Below are positions 17,614 through 28,966 of a stretch of 64,000 nucleotides of DNA, piece by piece. Below the pieces are notes generated by a model. The model worked only from the letters and a program-made list of their open reading frames with translations. It did not search any database and was not told the DNA's origin. Positions within the stretch are counted from its first letter, which is position 1; each line of letters starts with the position of its first letter. This DNA is from Allobosea sp. (GTDB taxonomy: Bacteria > Pseudomonadota > Alphaproteobacteria > Rhizobiales > Kaistiaceae). A program made the position numbers and the translations under genes. The stretch lies in contig JAFKFV010000021.1 in NCBI GenBank assembly GCA_017307955.1, forward strand, positions 1-64,000, read 5' to 3'.

Positions 17614-18594
17614 ATGGCCACCAAGAAAGTCATCTACGATACGGATCCCGGCGTCGACGACGCCATGGCGCTTCTCTTCCTGCTCGCGGCGCCCGATGTC
17701 GAACTCGTGGGCGTGACGACGGTGCTCGGCAATCACCGCATCGACGTCACCACGCGCAATGCGCTGTTCCTCAAGGACACGTTCGGCTTCGATGCTCCCG
17801 TCGCGCGCGGCGCCGGCCGTCCGCTCGTCCTCGAGGAGAAGGACCCGCCGGTCTGGGTGCATGGCGAGAACGGCCTCGGCGACATCCTGCTGCCCGAGAC
17901 GATCCGCTCGGAGGAGCATCCCCTGCCCGCGCACCGCTTCATCATCGAGACCGTGCGCAAGCATCCGCACGAGATCTCGATCGTCGCCGTCGGCCGCATG
18001 ACCAATCTCGCACTGGCGCTGCGCGAGGACCCCGAGATCGCCTCGCTGGTCAAGGAAATCGTCATCATGGGCGGCGCCTTCGGCTATCGCGGCCATTCCG
18101 GCAATGTCACGCCGGTGGCGGAGGCCAACATCATCGGCGACCCGCATGCCGCCGACGAGATGTTTGCCGCGTCCTGGCCGATCGTGGTCGTCGGGCTCGA
18201 CGTCACGCAGGAAGCGATCATGAGCACGCCCTATCTCGAGGCGCTGCGCGATCAGGGCGGCCATATGGGCCGGTTCATCTGGGACGTGTCGCGCTATTAC
18301 GAGCGCTTCTACCGCTCCTCCACCAAGTTCGACGGCATCCCGGTGCACGATTCCTCGGCGGTCGCCTATCTGCTCGACCCGACGCTGTTCACGACCCGCG
18401 GTGGACCGATCCGTGTCGTCACCGAAGGCATCGCCATCGGCCAGACCATCCAGGCGCCCAACACGCGGCGCTTCCCGCCGAACAACGCCTGGGAAGGGCT
18501 GCCCGATCACAAGATCTGCATCGACGGCGACGCCGACCGCTTCCTCGAGCTCTATTTCGACACCATCGTCGCCGCCGCGGCGAACGGCGCCTGA
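17614..18594 (+). CDS. Inosine-uridine-preferring nucleoside hydrolase
   Basis: A 326-residue calcium-dependent N-ribohydrolase that splits nucleosides into base and ribose. The family signature VIYDTDPGVDDAMALLFLL is at residues 6-24. Metal and substrate residues appear in TTVLGNHRID, VWVHGENGLGDI, NIIGDPHAADEMF and the C-terminal HDSSAVAYLLDP. Size is normal. AGGAAC precedes the ATG. The next gene starts 11 nt after its stop, so they are probably co-transcribed; a PfkB kinase converges on the pair. Ribose-containing substrates fit, but substrate range cannot be read from sequence. Confidence 0.92.
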   Translation: MATKKVIYDTDPGVDDAMALLFLLAAPDVELVGVTTVLGNHRIDVTTRNALFLKDTFGFDAPVARGAGRPLVLEEKDPPVWVHGENGLGDILLPETIRSEEHPLPAHRFIIETVRKHPHEISIVAVGRMTNLALALREDPEIASLVKEIVIMGGAFGYRGHSGNVTPVAEANIIGDPHAADEMFAASWPIVVVGLDVTQEAIMSTPYLEALRDQGGHMGRFIWDVSRYYERFYRSSTKFDGIPVHDSSAVAYLLDPTLFTTRGGPIRVVTEGIAIGQTIQAPNTRRFPPNNAWEGLPDHKICIDGDADRFLELYFDTIVAAAANGA

Positions 18595-18605
18595 GGAGCG
18601 TGTCC

Positions 18606-19661
18606 ATGGCCGAGAGCGACGAGCCGCTGCTGCTGGTCACGTCCATACCGCCGCGCTTCGGCGGCGAGGACGAACGGCGCCAGCTTTCGCGCGCCGGCCT
18701 CACCATCGCCGATGCGGTCGCCTCCTTCGAGGCGGCCGGCTTCCGCGTGGTCTCGGTAAACCGCGAGGGCGAGAAGGCCGGAATCCACGGCTATCCGACG
18801 GTCGAGATCACCGAGGTGCCGCCGGGCGGGCTCTTCCCCAACAAATACGGCCCGAGCTTCGGCCAGATCCTCGCGACGTTCGGCGAGGCGCCCGGCGCCG
18901 TCGTCAATGCCGACATCTATATGGTGAAGAGCGACGTCGCGAAGGTGCTGCGCGAGCGGCCCGGAACGGTGCTCATCGCCCGCCGGCTCGACGTGGCGAC
19001 GCAGGCGAAGGGCGTCGTCGGAACCTATAATCGCGGCATCGACGGCATCTTCTTCTCGGGCGGCGCGCTGGCCGAACTCGCCGCCGATCCCGACCTCGGC
19101 GCGTTCCAGATGGGCGCGCCCTATTGGGACATCCTGCTGCCGACCGCCGCCTCGCTGCATCATCCGGTCGCCTTCGTGCCGGCGCCGTTCCTCCTGCACG
19201 AGATCCATCCGGCGCGCTGGAACTCGGCTGACTACAAGATGCTCCGCGAGCGGGCGGTCAATGTCATCGTGGCGCATGCCCGCCGCTACAAGGATGTGCG
19301 TCCGCAGGCAGCCGCGTTTCTTGCCGGGCTCGAGGGTTTTCTCGGCGGGCCGTTCGAGCCGCTGACCGAGAAGAAGATCAAGGACAGCGCGGTCTACATG
19401 AATCTCTGGCTCGCGAAGATCGAGCAGAGCCCGAGCCGGATCGTCGCCGTCGACTACAACGATCCGACGATCAACCGCTTCATCTCGCAGCTTTTCGGCC
19501 ATACCGCCGAGGCGCTGTCGATCGCGAACTGGCTGGATGCGCGCGAGGACGACGGCAAGGAATCGCTCCTCGCCAAGGTCCACCGCTTCGTGAAGCTGAT
19601 GCTGCGGACCCGCCGCGCTCAGAAGAAGGTGGCGCGGGTCAAGAAGCTGTTTCCGAACTGA
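18606..19661 (+). CDS. Conserved-looking protein of unknown function (351 aa)
   Basis: No family is recognised with confidence. The product is soluble and mixed alpha/beta. It opens with LLLVTSIPPRFGGEDERRQLSR, then a strand-rich region with AVVNADIYMV and GTVLIARRLDV, a central GAPYWDILLP and FVPAPFLLHEIHPARW, and a basic tail (LMLRTRRAQKKVARVKKLF). The NADIY/LIARR pattern loosely recalls glycosyltransferase-like or nucleotide-binding folds, but that is weak. GAGGAG lies 7 nt before the ATG. It is tightly coupled behind the nucleoside hydrolase gene, and its last 23 bp overlap the end of the converging PfkB kinase gene. Confidence 0.75.
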   Translation: MAESDEPLLLVTSIPPRFGGEDERRQLSRAGLTIADAVASFEAAGFRVVSVNREGEKAGIHGYPTVEITEVPPGGLFPNKYGPSFGQILATFGEAPGAVVNADIYMVKSDVAKVLRERPGTVLIARRLDVATQAKGVVGTYNRGIDGIFFSGGALAELAADPDLGAFQMGAPYWDILLPTAASLHHPVAFVPAPFLLHEIHPARWNSADYKMLRERAVNVIVAHARRYKDVRPQAAAFLAGLEGFLGGPFEPLTEKKIKDSAVYMNLWLAKIEQSPSRIVAVDYNDPTINRFISQLFGHTAEALSIANWLDAREDDGKESLLAKVHRFVKLMLRTRRAQKKVARVKKLFPN

Positions 19662-20583
19662 CACGCGGCGGAGGGCGCCCGCCGAGCCGCGTCGTCGCCT
19701 CGGCGCCAGCCTTCACGCCCTCGGCGAGGCAGTGCTCCAGCCCGGCGCCGCCGAGGCGCGCCGCCAGGAATCCCGCCAGGAACGCATCGCCAGCCCCGGT
19801 CGTGTCGACGACCTCGACCGCGGGCGGCACGGCTTTCAGCAGCAGTTCCGAGGTCGCGACTTCGGCACCGAGCGCCCCCCGCTTCACCGCGACGGTCTGG
19901 TAGCGCTCGGTCAGGAACCGCGCCTGCTCGCGCGGCTCCGTGGAGCCCGAGAGGAACGCGGCCTCGTCGGCATTCGGGAAGAGGATCGAGGCGTCGCGCG
20001 TCCAGCCGAGGAAATTGTCGCGGCCGACCTCCTCCAGGAAGCCGACCGAGGACGGATCGACCGTCACCGCGATGCCGCGCGCCCGCGCTACTGCCATCAG
20101 CGACATCACCGCCGCGCGCGGCCCCGGCGCGACCAGCGCATAGCCCGAGACATGCAGGAGATCGAGCCCGGCGAGCAGGGAGACCGGCAGATCGTCATTG
20201 GAAAGCGAGTCGTTGGCGCCGCGATCGGTCAGGAAGGAGCGCTCGCCGCCCTCGGAAATGATCGCGACCAGCATGCCGGTCTCGCGGGTCTCGTCGATGC
20301 CGAGGCGGGGCGTGACGCCGGCGGCGGCAAGCGACCGCGCCTGCTCGTCTGCGTCGCGGCGGCCGACCTTGCCCGCGAGCGCGACGGGCACGCCGCGATG
20401 GGCGAGCCAGGCCGCCTGATTGCACGCCGAGCCGCCGGGCAGCACGCCGATCTTCGCGCGCCGGTCGGAACCGGGAATGATCGGACCCTCCGGACGGACC
20501 AGGATATCGGTCATCACATCGCCGACGACGAGAACGCGCGGCGGCGGCAGCAGGGGCAGGGCGTCGGTCTTGGAAGAGGTCAT
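19639..20583 (-). CDS. PfkB-family carbohydrate/nucleoside kinase
   Basis: A 314-residue sugar kinase of the ribokinase/PfkB family. PfkB signature 1 is in GVLPGGSACNQAAWLAHRG (near residues 46-64). Signature 2 is VEVVDTTGAGDAFLAGFLAA (near 265-284), with the catalytic Asp and anion-hole GAGD. Other landmarks are VVGDVMTDILV and FPNADEAAFLSG. The phosphate acceptor is unknown; next to a nucleoside hydrolase, ribose or a nucleoside is a fair guess. ATG 20583 has only a weak ribosome site. Its 3' end overlaps the preceding plus-strand gene by 23 bp. Confidence 0.86.
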   Translation of the reverse strand: MTSSKTDALPLLPPPRVLVVGDVMTDILVRPEGPIIPGSDRRAKIGVLPGGSACNQAAWLAHRGVPVALAGKVGRRDADEQARSLAAAGVTPRLGIDETRETGMLVAIISEGGERSFLTDRGANDSLSNDDLPVSLLAGLDLLHVSGYALVAPGPRAAVMSLMAVARARGIAVTVDPSSVGFLEEVGRDNFLGWTRDASILFPNADEAAFLSGSTEPREQARFLTERYQTVAVKRGALGAEVATSELLLKAVPPAVEVVDTTGAGDAFLAGFLAARLGGAGLEHCLAEGVKAGAEATTRLGGRPPPRVSSETAS

Positions 20584-20719
20584 CGGGCCGCCGAATCGTG
20601 AAGGGTCTTGCTTCCGCCCTTCTATAATGCGAATCGCGGCCGTCACATGAGCCGTCATATCTGTCCCGTGACGCCGCCGGCCCCATGGCCGCCCGACTGC
20701 CGAGCCCGAAGGATCCGCG

Positions 20720-22771
20720 ATGACCGCCGAGAACCCGCTTCTCACCGCCTGGACGACGCCCTTCGGCATGCCGCCCTTTGCCGCCATCCGGCCGGAGCAT
20801 TACCGCCCCGCCTTCGAGACGGCGATCGCCGAACATCAGCGCGAGATCGCGGCGATCGCCGACAATCCCGAGCCGCCGACCTTCGCCAACACGGTCGAGG
20901 CGATGGAGCGCGCCGGCCGGCTGCTCGACCGCGTCGCCTCGGTGTTCTTCAACCTGACCGGCGCCCATACCAGCGATGCGCTGGAAGCGATCGAGCTCGA
21001 GGTGGCCCCGCTGCTCTCGCGCCATCGCAGCGCCATCTATCTGAACGAGCAGCTGTTCCAGCGCATCGACGCCATCGTGAAGGCGGCGCCGAAGGACCTC
21101 GATGCCGAGCAGGCTCGCGTCCTCGAGCGCTACCATACCGGTTTCCGCCGCTCCGGCGCCGGTCTGCCGGCCGAGGTCAAGCAGCGCCTCGCCGCCATCT
21201 CCGAGCGCCTCGCGACGCTCGGCACCAATTTCGGGCAGAACGTGCTCGCCGACGAGAAGGGCTGGTCGCTGGTGCTCGAAGGCGAGGACGACCTCGCCGG
21301 CCTGCCGGACTTCCTGGTCGCGGCGGCGGCTCAGGCGGCGCGCGACCGGGGCCTCCCCGGGGGGCAGCATCTCATCACGCTGTCGCGCTCGTCGATCGAG
21401 CCCTTCCTGCAGTTCTCGGCTCGCCGCGACCTGCGCGAGAAGGCGTTCCTCGCCTGGATCGCCCGCGGCGAGGCCGGCAAGACCGACAATCGCGGCATCA
21501 TCGCCGAGACGATCGCGCTGCGCAGCGAGCAGGCGACGCTGCTCGGCTATGAAAGCTTCGCGCATTTCCGTCTCGACGATTCCATGGCCAAGACGCCGGA
21601 AGCGGCGATGGCACTTTTGACCTCGGTCTGGGAGCCCGCGCGCAGCCGCGCCCTCGAGGAGCGCGCGGCGCTGCAGGCGCTGGTGCGCGAGGAGGGCGGC
21701 AATTTCGAGCTCGCCGCGTGGGACTGGCGCTATTATTCCGAGCGCCGCCGCAAGGCCGAGTTCGATCTCGACGAGGCGCTGCTGAAGCCCTACCTGCAGC
21801 TCGACAAGGTGATCGATGCGGCCTTCGACACCGCTTCACGCCTGTTCGGTGTCCGCTTCAAAAAGCGCGCGGATATCCCGGCCTATCATCCGGATGTGCG
21901 CGTCTTCGAGGTGACCGACGCGAGCGGCGCTCCGGTCGGCCTCTTCCTCGGCGATTATTTCGCCCGTCCGTCCAAGCGCAGCGGCGCCTGGATGAGCGAT
22001 TATCGCGGCCAGGAAAAGCTCGTCGCCGACATCCGGCCGATCATCGTCAATGTCATGAATTTCGCGAAGGGCGCAGACGGCGCGCCGACTCTGCTCTCCT
22101 ATGACGACGCCCGGACGCTGTTCCACGAATTCGGCCATGGGCTGCACGGCCTGCTCTCGGACGTGACCTATCCCTCGATCGCCGGCACCAATGTCGCGCG
22201 CGATTTCGTCGAGTTCCCGTCCCAGCTCTACGAGCACTGGTTCGAACGCCCCGAGATCCTGTCGCGCTTTGCCGTCCACTACCGGACCGGCGAACCGATG
22301 CCGGACGCGCTGATCGCGCGCCTCAAGGCGAGCCGGAGCTTCAATCAGGGCTTCGCAACGGTCGAATATGTCGCTTCGGCTTTGGTCGACATGAAGCTGC
22401 ATCTCCTGAAAGAGGCGCAGAGCCTCGACGCAACCCGCTTCGAGAAGGCCGTGCTCGACGAGATCGGCATGCCGGAGGCAATGGTGATGCGCCACCGCAC
22501 GCCGCATTTCCAGCATGTCTTCGCCGGCGACGGCTATTCCTCGGCCTATTACAGCTATCTATGGTCCGAGACGCTCGACGCCGACGGCTTCCGCGCCTTC
22601 GAGGAAGCCGGCGACATCTTCGCGCCCGAGCCGGCGCAAAAGCTCAAGGACTTCGTCTATGCCGCCGGCAACCGCCGCACGCCGGACGAGGCCTATCGCG
22701 CCTTCCGCGGCCGCGACCCCGACCCTTCGGCGCTTCTGGAGAAGCGCGGCCTCATGGACACCGCCGTCTGA
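20720..22771 (+). CDS. dcp: Peptidyl-dipeptidase, M3 metallopeptidase
   Basis: A 683-residue zinc peptidase that removes C-terminal dipeptides from oligopeptides, or cleaves short peptides if it behaves like oligopeptidase A. The zinc motif HEFGH is at residues 469-473 (TLFHEFGHGLHG), with the third ligand Glu in RDFVEFPSQLYEHW. The N-terminus NPLLTAWTTPFGMPPFAAIRPEHYRPAF and IFAPEPAQKLKDFVYAAGNRR near the end are typical of Dcp, and length matches Dcp (about 680). It is probably co-transcribed with the 66-aa gene 30 nt downstream. Confidence 0.93.
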   Translation: MTAENPLLTAWTTPFGMPPFAAIRPEHYRPAFETAIAEHQREIAAIADNPEPPTFANTVEAMERAGRLLDRVASVFFNLTGAHTSDALEAIELEVAPLLSRHRSAIYLNEQLFQRIDAIVKAAPKDLDAEQARVLERYHTGFRRSGAGLPAEVKQRLAAISERLATLGTNFGQNVLADEKGWSLVLEGEDDLAGLPDFLVAAAAQAARDRGLPGGQHLITLSRSSIEPFLQFSARRDLREKAFLAWIARGEAGKTDNRGIIAETIALRSEQATLLGYESFAHFRLDDSMAKTPEAAMALLTSVWEPARSRALEERAALQALVREEGGNFELAAWDWRYYSERRRKAEFDLDEALLKPYLQLDKVIDAAFDTASRLFGVRFKKRADIPAYHPDVRVFEVTDASGAPVGLFLGDYFARPSKRSGAWMSDYRGQEKLVADIRPIIVNVMNFAKGADGAPTLLSYDDARTLFHEFGHGLHGLLSDVTYPSIAGTNVARDFVEFPSQLYEHWFERPEILSRFAVHYRTGEPMPDALIARLKASRSFNQGFATVEYVASALVDMKLHLLKEAQSLDATRFEKAVLDEIGMPEAMVMRHRTPHFQHVFAGDGYSSAYYSYLWSETLDADGFRAFEEAGDIFAPEPAQKLKDFVYAAGNRRTPDEAYRAFRGRDPDPSALLEKRGLMDTAV

Positions 22772-22801
22772 GCGGCTCCATCCCCATTCAGGAGACATGA
22801 C

Positions 22802-23002
22802 ATGACCACCGACAAGCCCGCCGTCACCAAGGCCGACCTCTCGGCGATGGAACTGAAGATGCTTGCCCGCGTCTCGCGGCCCGGCCCCTATGTCGGCCTC
22901 GACGGCAAGGCCGTCCAGCGCCTCATCGAACTCGGCCTCGTCCGCGGCCGCGTCAACACCTACGCCCTGACGGAAGAAGGCTTCGCGGTCCTGAAGGAGT
23001 AG
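22802..23002 (+). CDS. Small conserved-looking protein (66 aa)
   Basis: A 66-residue soluble protein with a winged-helix-like pattern: LSAMELKMLARVSRPG, then GKAVQRLIELGLVRG and YALTEEGFAVLKE. The RLIELGLV...YALTEEG arrangement recalls the recognition helix and wing of MarR-like domains, so it may be a minimal DNA-binding domain. That is an inference; no named family is recognised. CAGGAGAC is well spaced before the ATG. It follows dcp closely and is followed by a terminator. Confidence 0.72.
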   Translation: MTTDKPAVTKADLSAMELKMLARVSRPGPYVGLDGKAVQRLIELGLVRGRVNTYALTEEGFAVLKE

Positions 23003-23011
23003 CGAGAAGGA

Positions 23012-23033
23012 GGGGGCCGCTCCGGCCCCCTTT
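23012..23033 (+). terminator. Rho-independent terminator between the 66-aa gene and gyrB
   Basis: GGGGGCCG (23012-23019), loop CTC, CGGCCCCC (23023-23030), then TTT. It sits 10 nt after the 66-aa gene stop and 10 nt before the converging gyrB stop, so it may serve both transcripts. Confidence 0.8.
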
Positions 23034-23042
23034 CGCGATGCT

Positions 23043-25499
<2,457 letters not shown>

Positions 25500-25730
25500 C
25501 AAGTCTTTCCCGTTGGACCGGACCCGGGGCAAGAGAGCCGCGGGGCAGGCTACGATTCGTTCGGCTAATCTATTGCTTCTGCGATGGAATTGCACCTTTG
25601 GCCCTAGCGCTGAAAGACGGCGCCAAGGTGGCGGAGCCCATGCCAGGCGAAGCGGCTTGCGCATGGGACGCCAAAGCGGCGATCCTTGCGCCGGCTGCCC
25701 TCCCCGCCGCCGCAACCGGAGCCGCCGCCG

Positions 25731-26336
25731 ATGATGCACTGGATCGATCAGTTCCTGGCCAGCTATGGCCTGATCGTCGTCTATCTCGGCGTGATCATCG
25801 AGGGAGACAGCGTCCTGCTCGCGGCGGGATTTCTGGCGCATCAGGGCATCCTGCACCCGACGGGCGTCTTTCTCGCCGCCTTCGCCGGCTCGCTGACCGG
25901 CGATCAGGTCCTCTATTATATAGGCCGTTACGCCCGCGATTCGAGGCTGGTGAAGCGCCAGTCGGCCCGCCCCGCTTTCGCCCGCGTACTCGACCTCATC
26001 CACCGGCACCGGGTGCTGTTCATCCTCTCGTTCCGCTTCATCTATGGCGTCCGAACGATCAGTCCGATCGCGATCGGCATAGCCGGCGTACCGCCGCTGC
26101 TCTACACCGTGCTCAACGTCATCGCCGCCGCCGCATGGGCGGCGCTGATCACCGCGATCGGCTATCTGTTCGGCCAGCTCATCGAGCAGTATTCCGGCCG
26201 CCTGCACGGGCTGGAGCACAAGCTGCTGATCGCGCTCGCCATCGGCGCGGTCTCGCTGGTCGTCCTGCATGTCGCCCGCAGCACGCTGATGAAACGGCAG
26301 GGCCGGCAGGCCGAGACCAAGGCCAAGAACGACTAG
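25731..26336 (+). CDS. DedA family membrane protein
   Basis: A 201-residue inner-membrane protein of the DedA/SNARE-associated (VTT) family, linked to undecaprenyl-phosphate or phospholipid flipping and membrane homeostasis. It shows GLIVVYLGVIIEGDSVLLAAGFLA (acidic residue in the first re-entrant segment), GSLTGDQVLYYIGRYARDS, and SFRFIYGVRTISPIAIGIAG with the conserved F-R-x3-G-x-R motif. Four to five hydrophobic segments are visible. ATG 25731 and ATG 25734 are both possible; GGAG is about 9 nt upstream. Its last 4 bp overlap the end of the converging yihY-type gene. Confidence 0.88.
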   Translation: MMHWIDQFLASYGLIVVYLGVIIEGDSVLLAAGFLAHQGILHPTGVFLAAFAGSLTGDQVLYYIGRYARDSRLVKRQSARPAFARVLDLIHRHRVLFILSFRFIYGVRTISPIAIGIAGVPPLLYTVLNVIAAAAWAALITAIGYLFGQLIEQYSGRLHGLEHKLLIALAIGAVSLVVLHVARSTLMKRQGRQAETKAKND

Positions 26337-27277
26337 TTCGGCTCGGGCGTCTGGTGGCGTTGCTTTGGGGTCTTGAGGCCCGACCAGCTGGCATTGATCT
26401 CGGCGCCGACTAGCACGACGAGCGCCGTGAACCACAGCCAGAGCAGCAGGATCACCGGGCCGCCGAGCGAGCCATAGGTCGCGTCATAGACGGCAATGCG
26501 CGTCACGTAGAACGAGAACAGCGAGCAGCCCGGCAGCCAGATCAATGTCGCCGCGATGGCTCCCGGCATCATGCGGCGCGCCCGCCGCCAGGGGCCGCCG
26601 GGCTTCCTGTGCGGCACGACGAAATAGACCGCCGAGATCGACAGGAAGGCGATCAGCGCCAGGATCGGCCAACGGATGAGCAGAAGGGTTGCGGTGTTGG
26701 CATTCGGCGCATGGAGCAGCGACAACGCCACGGGAACGGCGGCAATCACCGAGAGCGTCAGCACGGCGAAGATGACGGCGCCGATCGTCAGGAGCAGCGA
26801 GATGCCGATCGAGACGAAGATGTTGCGGTCGTCGCGCACCTCATAGGCGAAGTTGACGCCGCTCATGAGCGCGGCGACGCCGGCGCGCGCCGACCAGAGC
26901 GCGATCGCGGTCGCGATGATGAGGCCGGTGTTGAGCTGCGCCGGCCCCTTCCTCGCGAGGCCGGTGAGGAAATCGAGCACGATCGGCCGTGCCTCGTCGG
27001 GCAGGATCGAGGCGATCTGCCCGGCGTGCTTGGTGACGTTCGAGAGGTCGAACAGAAGGCCGTAGAGGGAGATGAAGATCGCGAGCGCAGGGAAGACGGC
27101 GAGGAAGCTATAGAAGGCAACGCCGGCCGCTATCAGCGCGTCGTCATGGGCGACGAAGCGGACAAAGACATTGGAGAGGAGCTTCCAGCCCGTGACGTGC
27201 CAAGGCCGCCGCGACAATGTCGCGGCGGTTTCGCTGCGCGAGGTCTGCGCCTCGGCCGCATCAGCCCGCATCGCCAT
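26333..27277 (-). CDS. YihY/BrkB family inner-membrane protein
   Basis: A 314-residue integral membrane protein of the YihY (once called RNase BN or BrkB) family, function unproven. About six transmembrane helices are visible. Family segments are DDALIAAGVAFYSFLAVFPALAIFIS near residues 45-70, LWSARAGVAALMSGVNFAYE, and the C-terminal YGSLGGPVILLLWLWFTALVVLVGAEINA. ATG 27277 follows GAGGGA; MRADAAEA two codons later is an alternative. It converges on dedA with a 4-bp overlap. A short membrane-anchored protein gene lies upstream on the same strand. Confidence 0.88.
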   Translation of the reverse strand: MAMRADAAEAQTSRSETAATLSRRPWHVTGWKLLSNVFVRFVAHDDALIAAGVAFYSFLAVFPALAIFISLYGLLFDLSNVTKHAGQIASILPDEARPIVLDFLTGLARKGPAQLNTGLIIATAIALWSARAGVAALMSGVNFAYEVRDDRNIFVSIGISLLLTIGAVIFAVLTLSVIAAVPVALSLLHAPNANTATLLLIRWPILALIAFLSISAVYFVVPHRKPGGPWRRARRMMPGAIAATLIWLPGCSLFSFYVTRIAVYDATYGSLGGPVILLLWLWFTALVVLVGAEINASWSGLKTPKQRHQTPEPN

Positions 27278-27350
27278 CCAGTCAATCCCTCGTGCCGAGC
27301 CTCTCCATGCTAGCAGAAAGCGGGCAAGGCTTGGTGCATCGGCGCGCGGC

Positions 27351-27680
27351 TCATCGCCGCGTGAAGGCCGCCGCGGCGAGGGCGGAGGCCAATGCCGCCG
27401 TCGCGGCAATCAGCGCCACGGCCATGACCGGCCGATCCATCCCGCGCTGGACGAGGGCGCCAGCGATGGCCGAGCCCTTGCGCTCGGCTGTCCTGGCGCG
27501 CGCCTCGGCCTCGTCGGCGAGATCGTGGAAGACGTTGCGGACGGTCTCGCGCTGGTCGCGGACGGCGCGGGCGGCTTCCGAGGTCGCGGCGCGGGCGGCG
27601 CGCCGGGCCTGCGAGCTCATCGCACTCGCGGTTGCGGTGATCCGGGCCGCTGCCTGTTCGATATCGTCCTGCCGTGACAT
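27351..27680 (-). CDS. Small tail-anchored membrane protein
   Basis: A 109-residue protein with a long charged amphipathic helix (about residues 1-75, rich in Ala, Arg and Glu: AARAATSEAARAVRDQRETVRNVFHDLADEAEARA) and one C-terminal transmembrane helix (RPVMAVALIAATAALASALAAAAF, about 83-106). The layout recalls DUF883/ElaB-type ribosome-tethering proteins or phage-holin-like accessory proteins, but that is topology only. AGAGGTG precedes ATG 27680. It lies upstream of the yihY-type gene with a 73-nt gap and may share its transcript. Confidence 0.7.
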   Translation of the reverse strand: MSRQDDIEQAAARITATASAMSSQARRAARAATSEAARAVRDQRETVRNVFHDLADEAEARARTAERKGSAIAGALVQRGMDRPVMAVALIAATAALASALAAAAFTRR

Positions 27681-27768
27681 GACGCACCTCTCTTCCATGG
27701 TGAGACTTGCATTGTGAAGACGGGCGTCAACGCTTGGGGGCTGCGAAGGTTCACCGCTTGGCCAAGCT

Positions 27769-28800
27769 TCAGCGTGGCGGCGGATCGCTTTCTCCGGCCA
27801 CCAGCTCCATCGGCCAGACTTCCTGGACGAGACCGAATGGCTGGCTGTCGCGATAAGCAGGCATCGATGCGAGCAGGCCCTGCGCGAGGCGGCGGCCGAG
27901 ATCGATGAGCGAGATGTCGAAGCAGGTGAGCGCCGGCGAGAGGAAGCGCGCCTGGGGCGAGTGACGCAGCCCGATCACCGCCATGTCGCGGCCCGGCGTC
28001 AGGCCCGCCTCATGCAGCCGCCGATAGACGCCGATCGCCATGATCTCGTTGACGAGCAGCATCGCGGTCGGCCGCTGATCGAGCGCGAGAAGGGCGTCGG
28101 CGGCATGATAGCCGCCCTCCTCGCTGGTCTGCTCCGAGCGCACCAGGAGACCCGGATCATAGGCGAGGCCATTCGCCGACAGGGCAGCGCGATAGGCGTC
28201 GGCGAAGACATAGCCGAGATTGAGTTCCGTGCCCGGCGTGACGAGCCCGATGCGGCGATGGCCGCGCGCGACCAGCCGGTTGACCGCCTTGGTCGCGACA
28301 CCTTCGAAGTCGAGATCGATCCAGGGATGGCTGCCGCCCGAAAGGCTGCGCCCGAGCGCGATAAAGGGAATCTCCCGCTCGATCAGGAAGTCGATGCGCG
28401 GGTCATGCCGCTGGATGGCCGAAATGAACAGGCCGTCGACGAAGCGGCGCGCCACGACGCGGCGCAGATAGTCATAGGGATCATCGTCCGACGGGCAGAG
28501 AAGCACGACGAGATCGAGGTGGTGGGCGGCGAATTCCTTCTGCACTCCGACATAGATGCTGGAGAAGAAGCTGTCGCCATGCGTACCCGTTTCGCTGTTG
28601 GTCTCGACCATGAAACCGATGGCGTTGGTCGTCCCCTGGCGGAGGCTGCGGCCGGACTGGTTGGGAACATAACCGAGTTCCGCCGCCGCCTCGAGCACGC
28701 GCCGCCGCGTCTCGGCATTGACGTCCGAGCGCCCGTTGAGGGCGCGCGAGACCGTGCCGATGGAAATATTCAGATGGCTGGCGAGGTCGCGGATGCTCAA
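27769..28800 (-). CDS. LacI family transcriptional repressor
   Basis: A 343-residue repressor with an N-terminal helix-turn-helix and hinge helix (IRDLASHLNISIGTVSRALNGR, then RRRVLEAAAELGYVPNQSGRSL, residues 3-54) and a periplasmic-binding-protein-like sugar domain. The start is apparently TTG at 28800: no in-frame ATG lies upstream, the protein begins exactly at the HTH, and GGAAGGAG is about 10 nt before it. It is divergent from the oxidoreductase-transporter operon and almost certainly controls it through the two operators at 28935-28981. The inducing sugar is unknown. Confidence 0.92.
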   Translation of the reverse strand: MSIRDLASHLNISIGTVSRALNGRSDVNAETRRRVLEAAAELGYVPNQSGRSLRQGTTNAIGFMVETNSETGTHGDSFFSSIYVGVQKEFAAHHLDLVVLLCPSDDDPYDYLRRVVARRFVDGLFISAIQRHDPRIDFLIEREIPFIALGRSLSGGSHPWIDLDFEGVATKAVNRLVARGHRRIGLVTPGTELNLGYVFADAYRAALSANGLAYDPGLLVRSEQTSEEGGYHAADALLALDQRPTAMLLVNEIMAIGVYRRLHEAGLTPGRDMAVIGLRHSPQARFLSPALTCFDISLIDLGRRLAQGLLASMPAYRDSQPFGLVQEVWPMELVAGESDPPPR

Positions 28801-28906
28801 GCGGCGTGGTCTCCTTCCCGGTCGAGCCGCCGCGGGGCGTCCCGTGCTGCCCTCCTCCCGACATGCACGGCAAGGGTTGTCCTATTGGTCTGCCACATCG
28901 GCGCTC

Positions 28907-28935
28907 TTGACAAGAGGCGAGTGACGTTGTGTGAT
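28907..28935 (+). promoter_or_regulatory. Sigma-70-type promoter of the sugar operon
   Basis: A perfect -35 box TTGACA (28907-28912), a 17-nt spacer and a -10 box TGTGAT (28930-28935). The predicted start near 28942 falls inside the first LacI operator, the classic layout for repression by blocking RNA polymerase. Confidence 0.65.
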
Positions 28936-28950
28936 CGTAAACGTTTACGA
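28935..28950. promoter_or_regulatory. LacI-type operator O1
   Basis: TCGTAAACGTTTACGA is a perfect 16-bp palindrome with the central CG and the AAACGTTT core typical of LacI/PurR-family operators. It overlaps the end of the -10 box of the operon promoter. Confidence 0.88.
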
Positions 28951-28966
28951 CATCGATGCAGCGCAC

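Noticed and set aside
25500..26435. gyrB frame open for 312 more codons upstream
   Set aside because: The extension has no gyrase similarity, lies opposite dedA, and the standard MTDIARDN...VLKGLDAVR start is at 25499.
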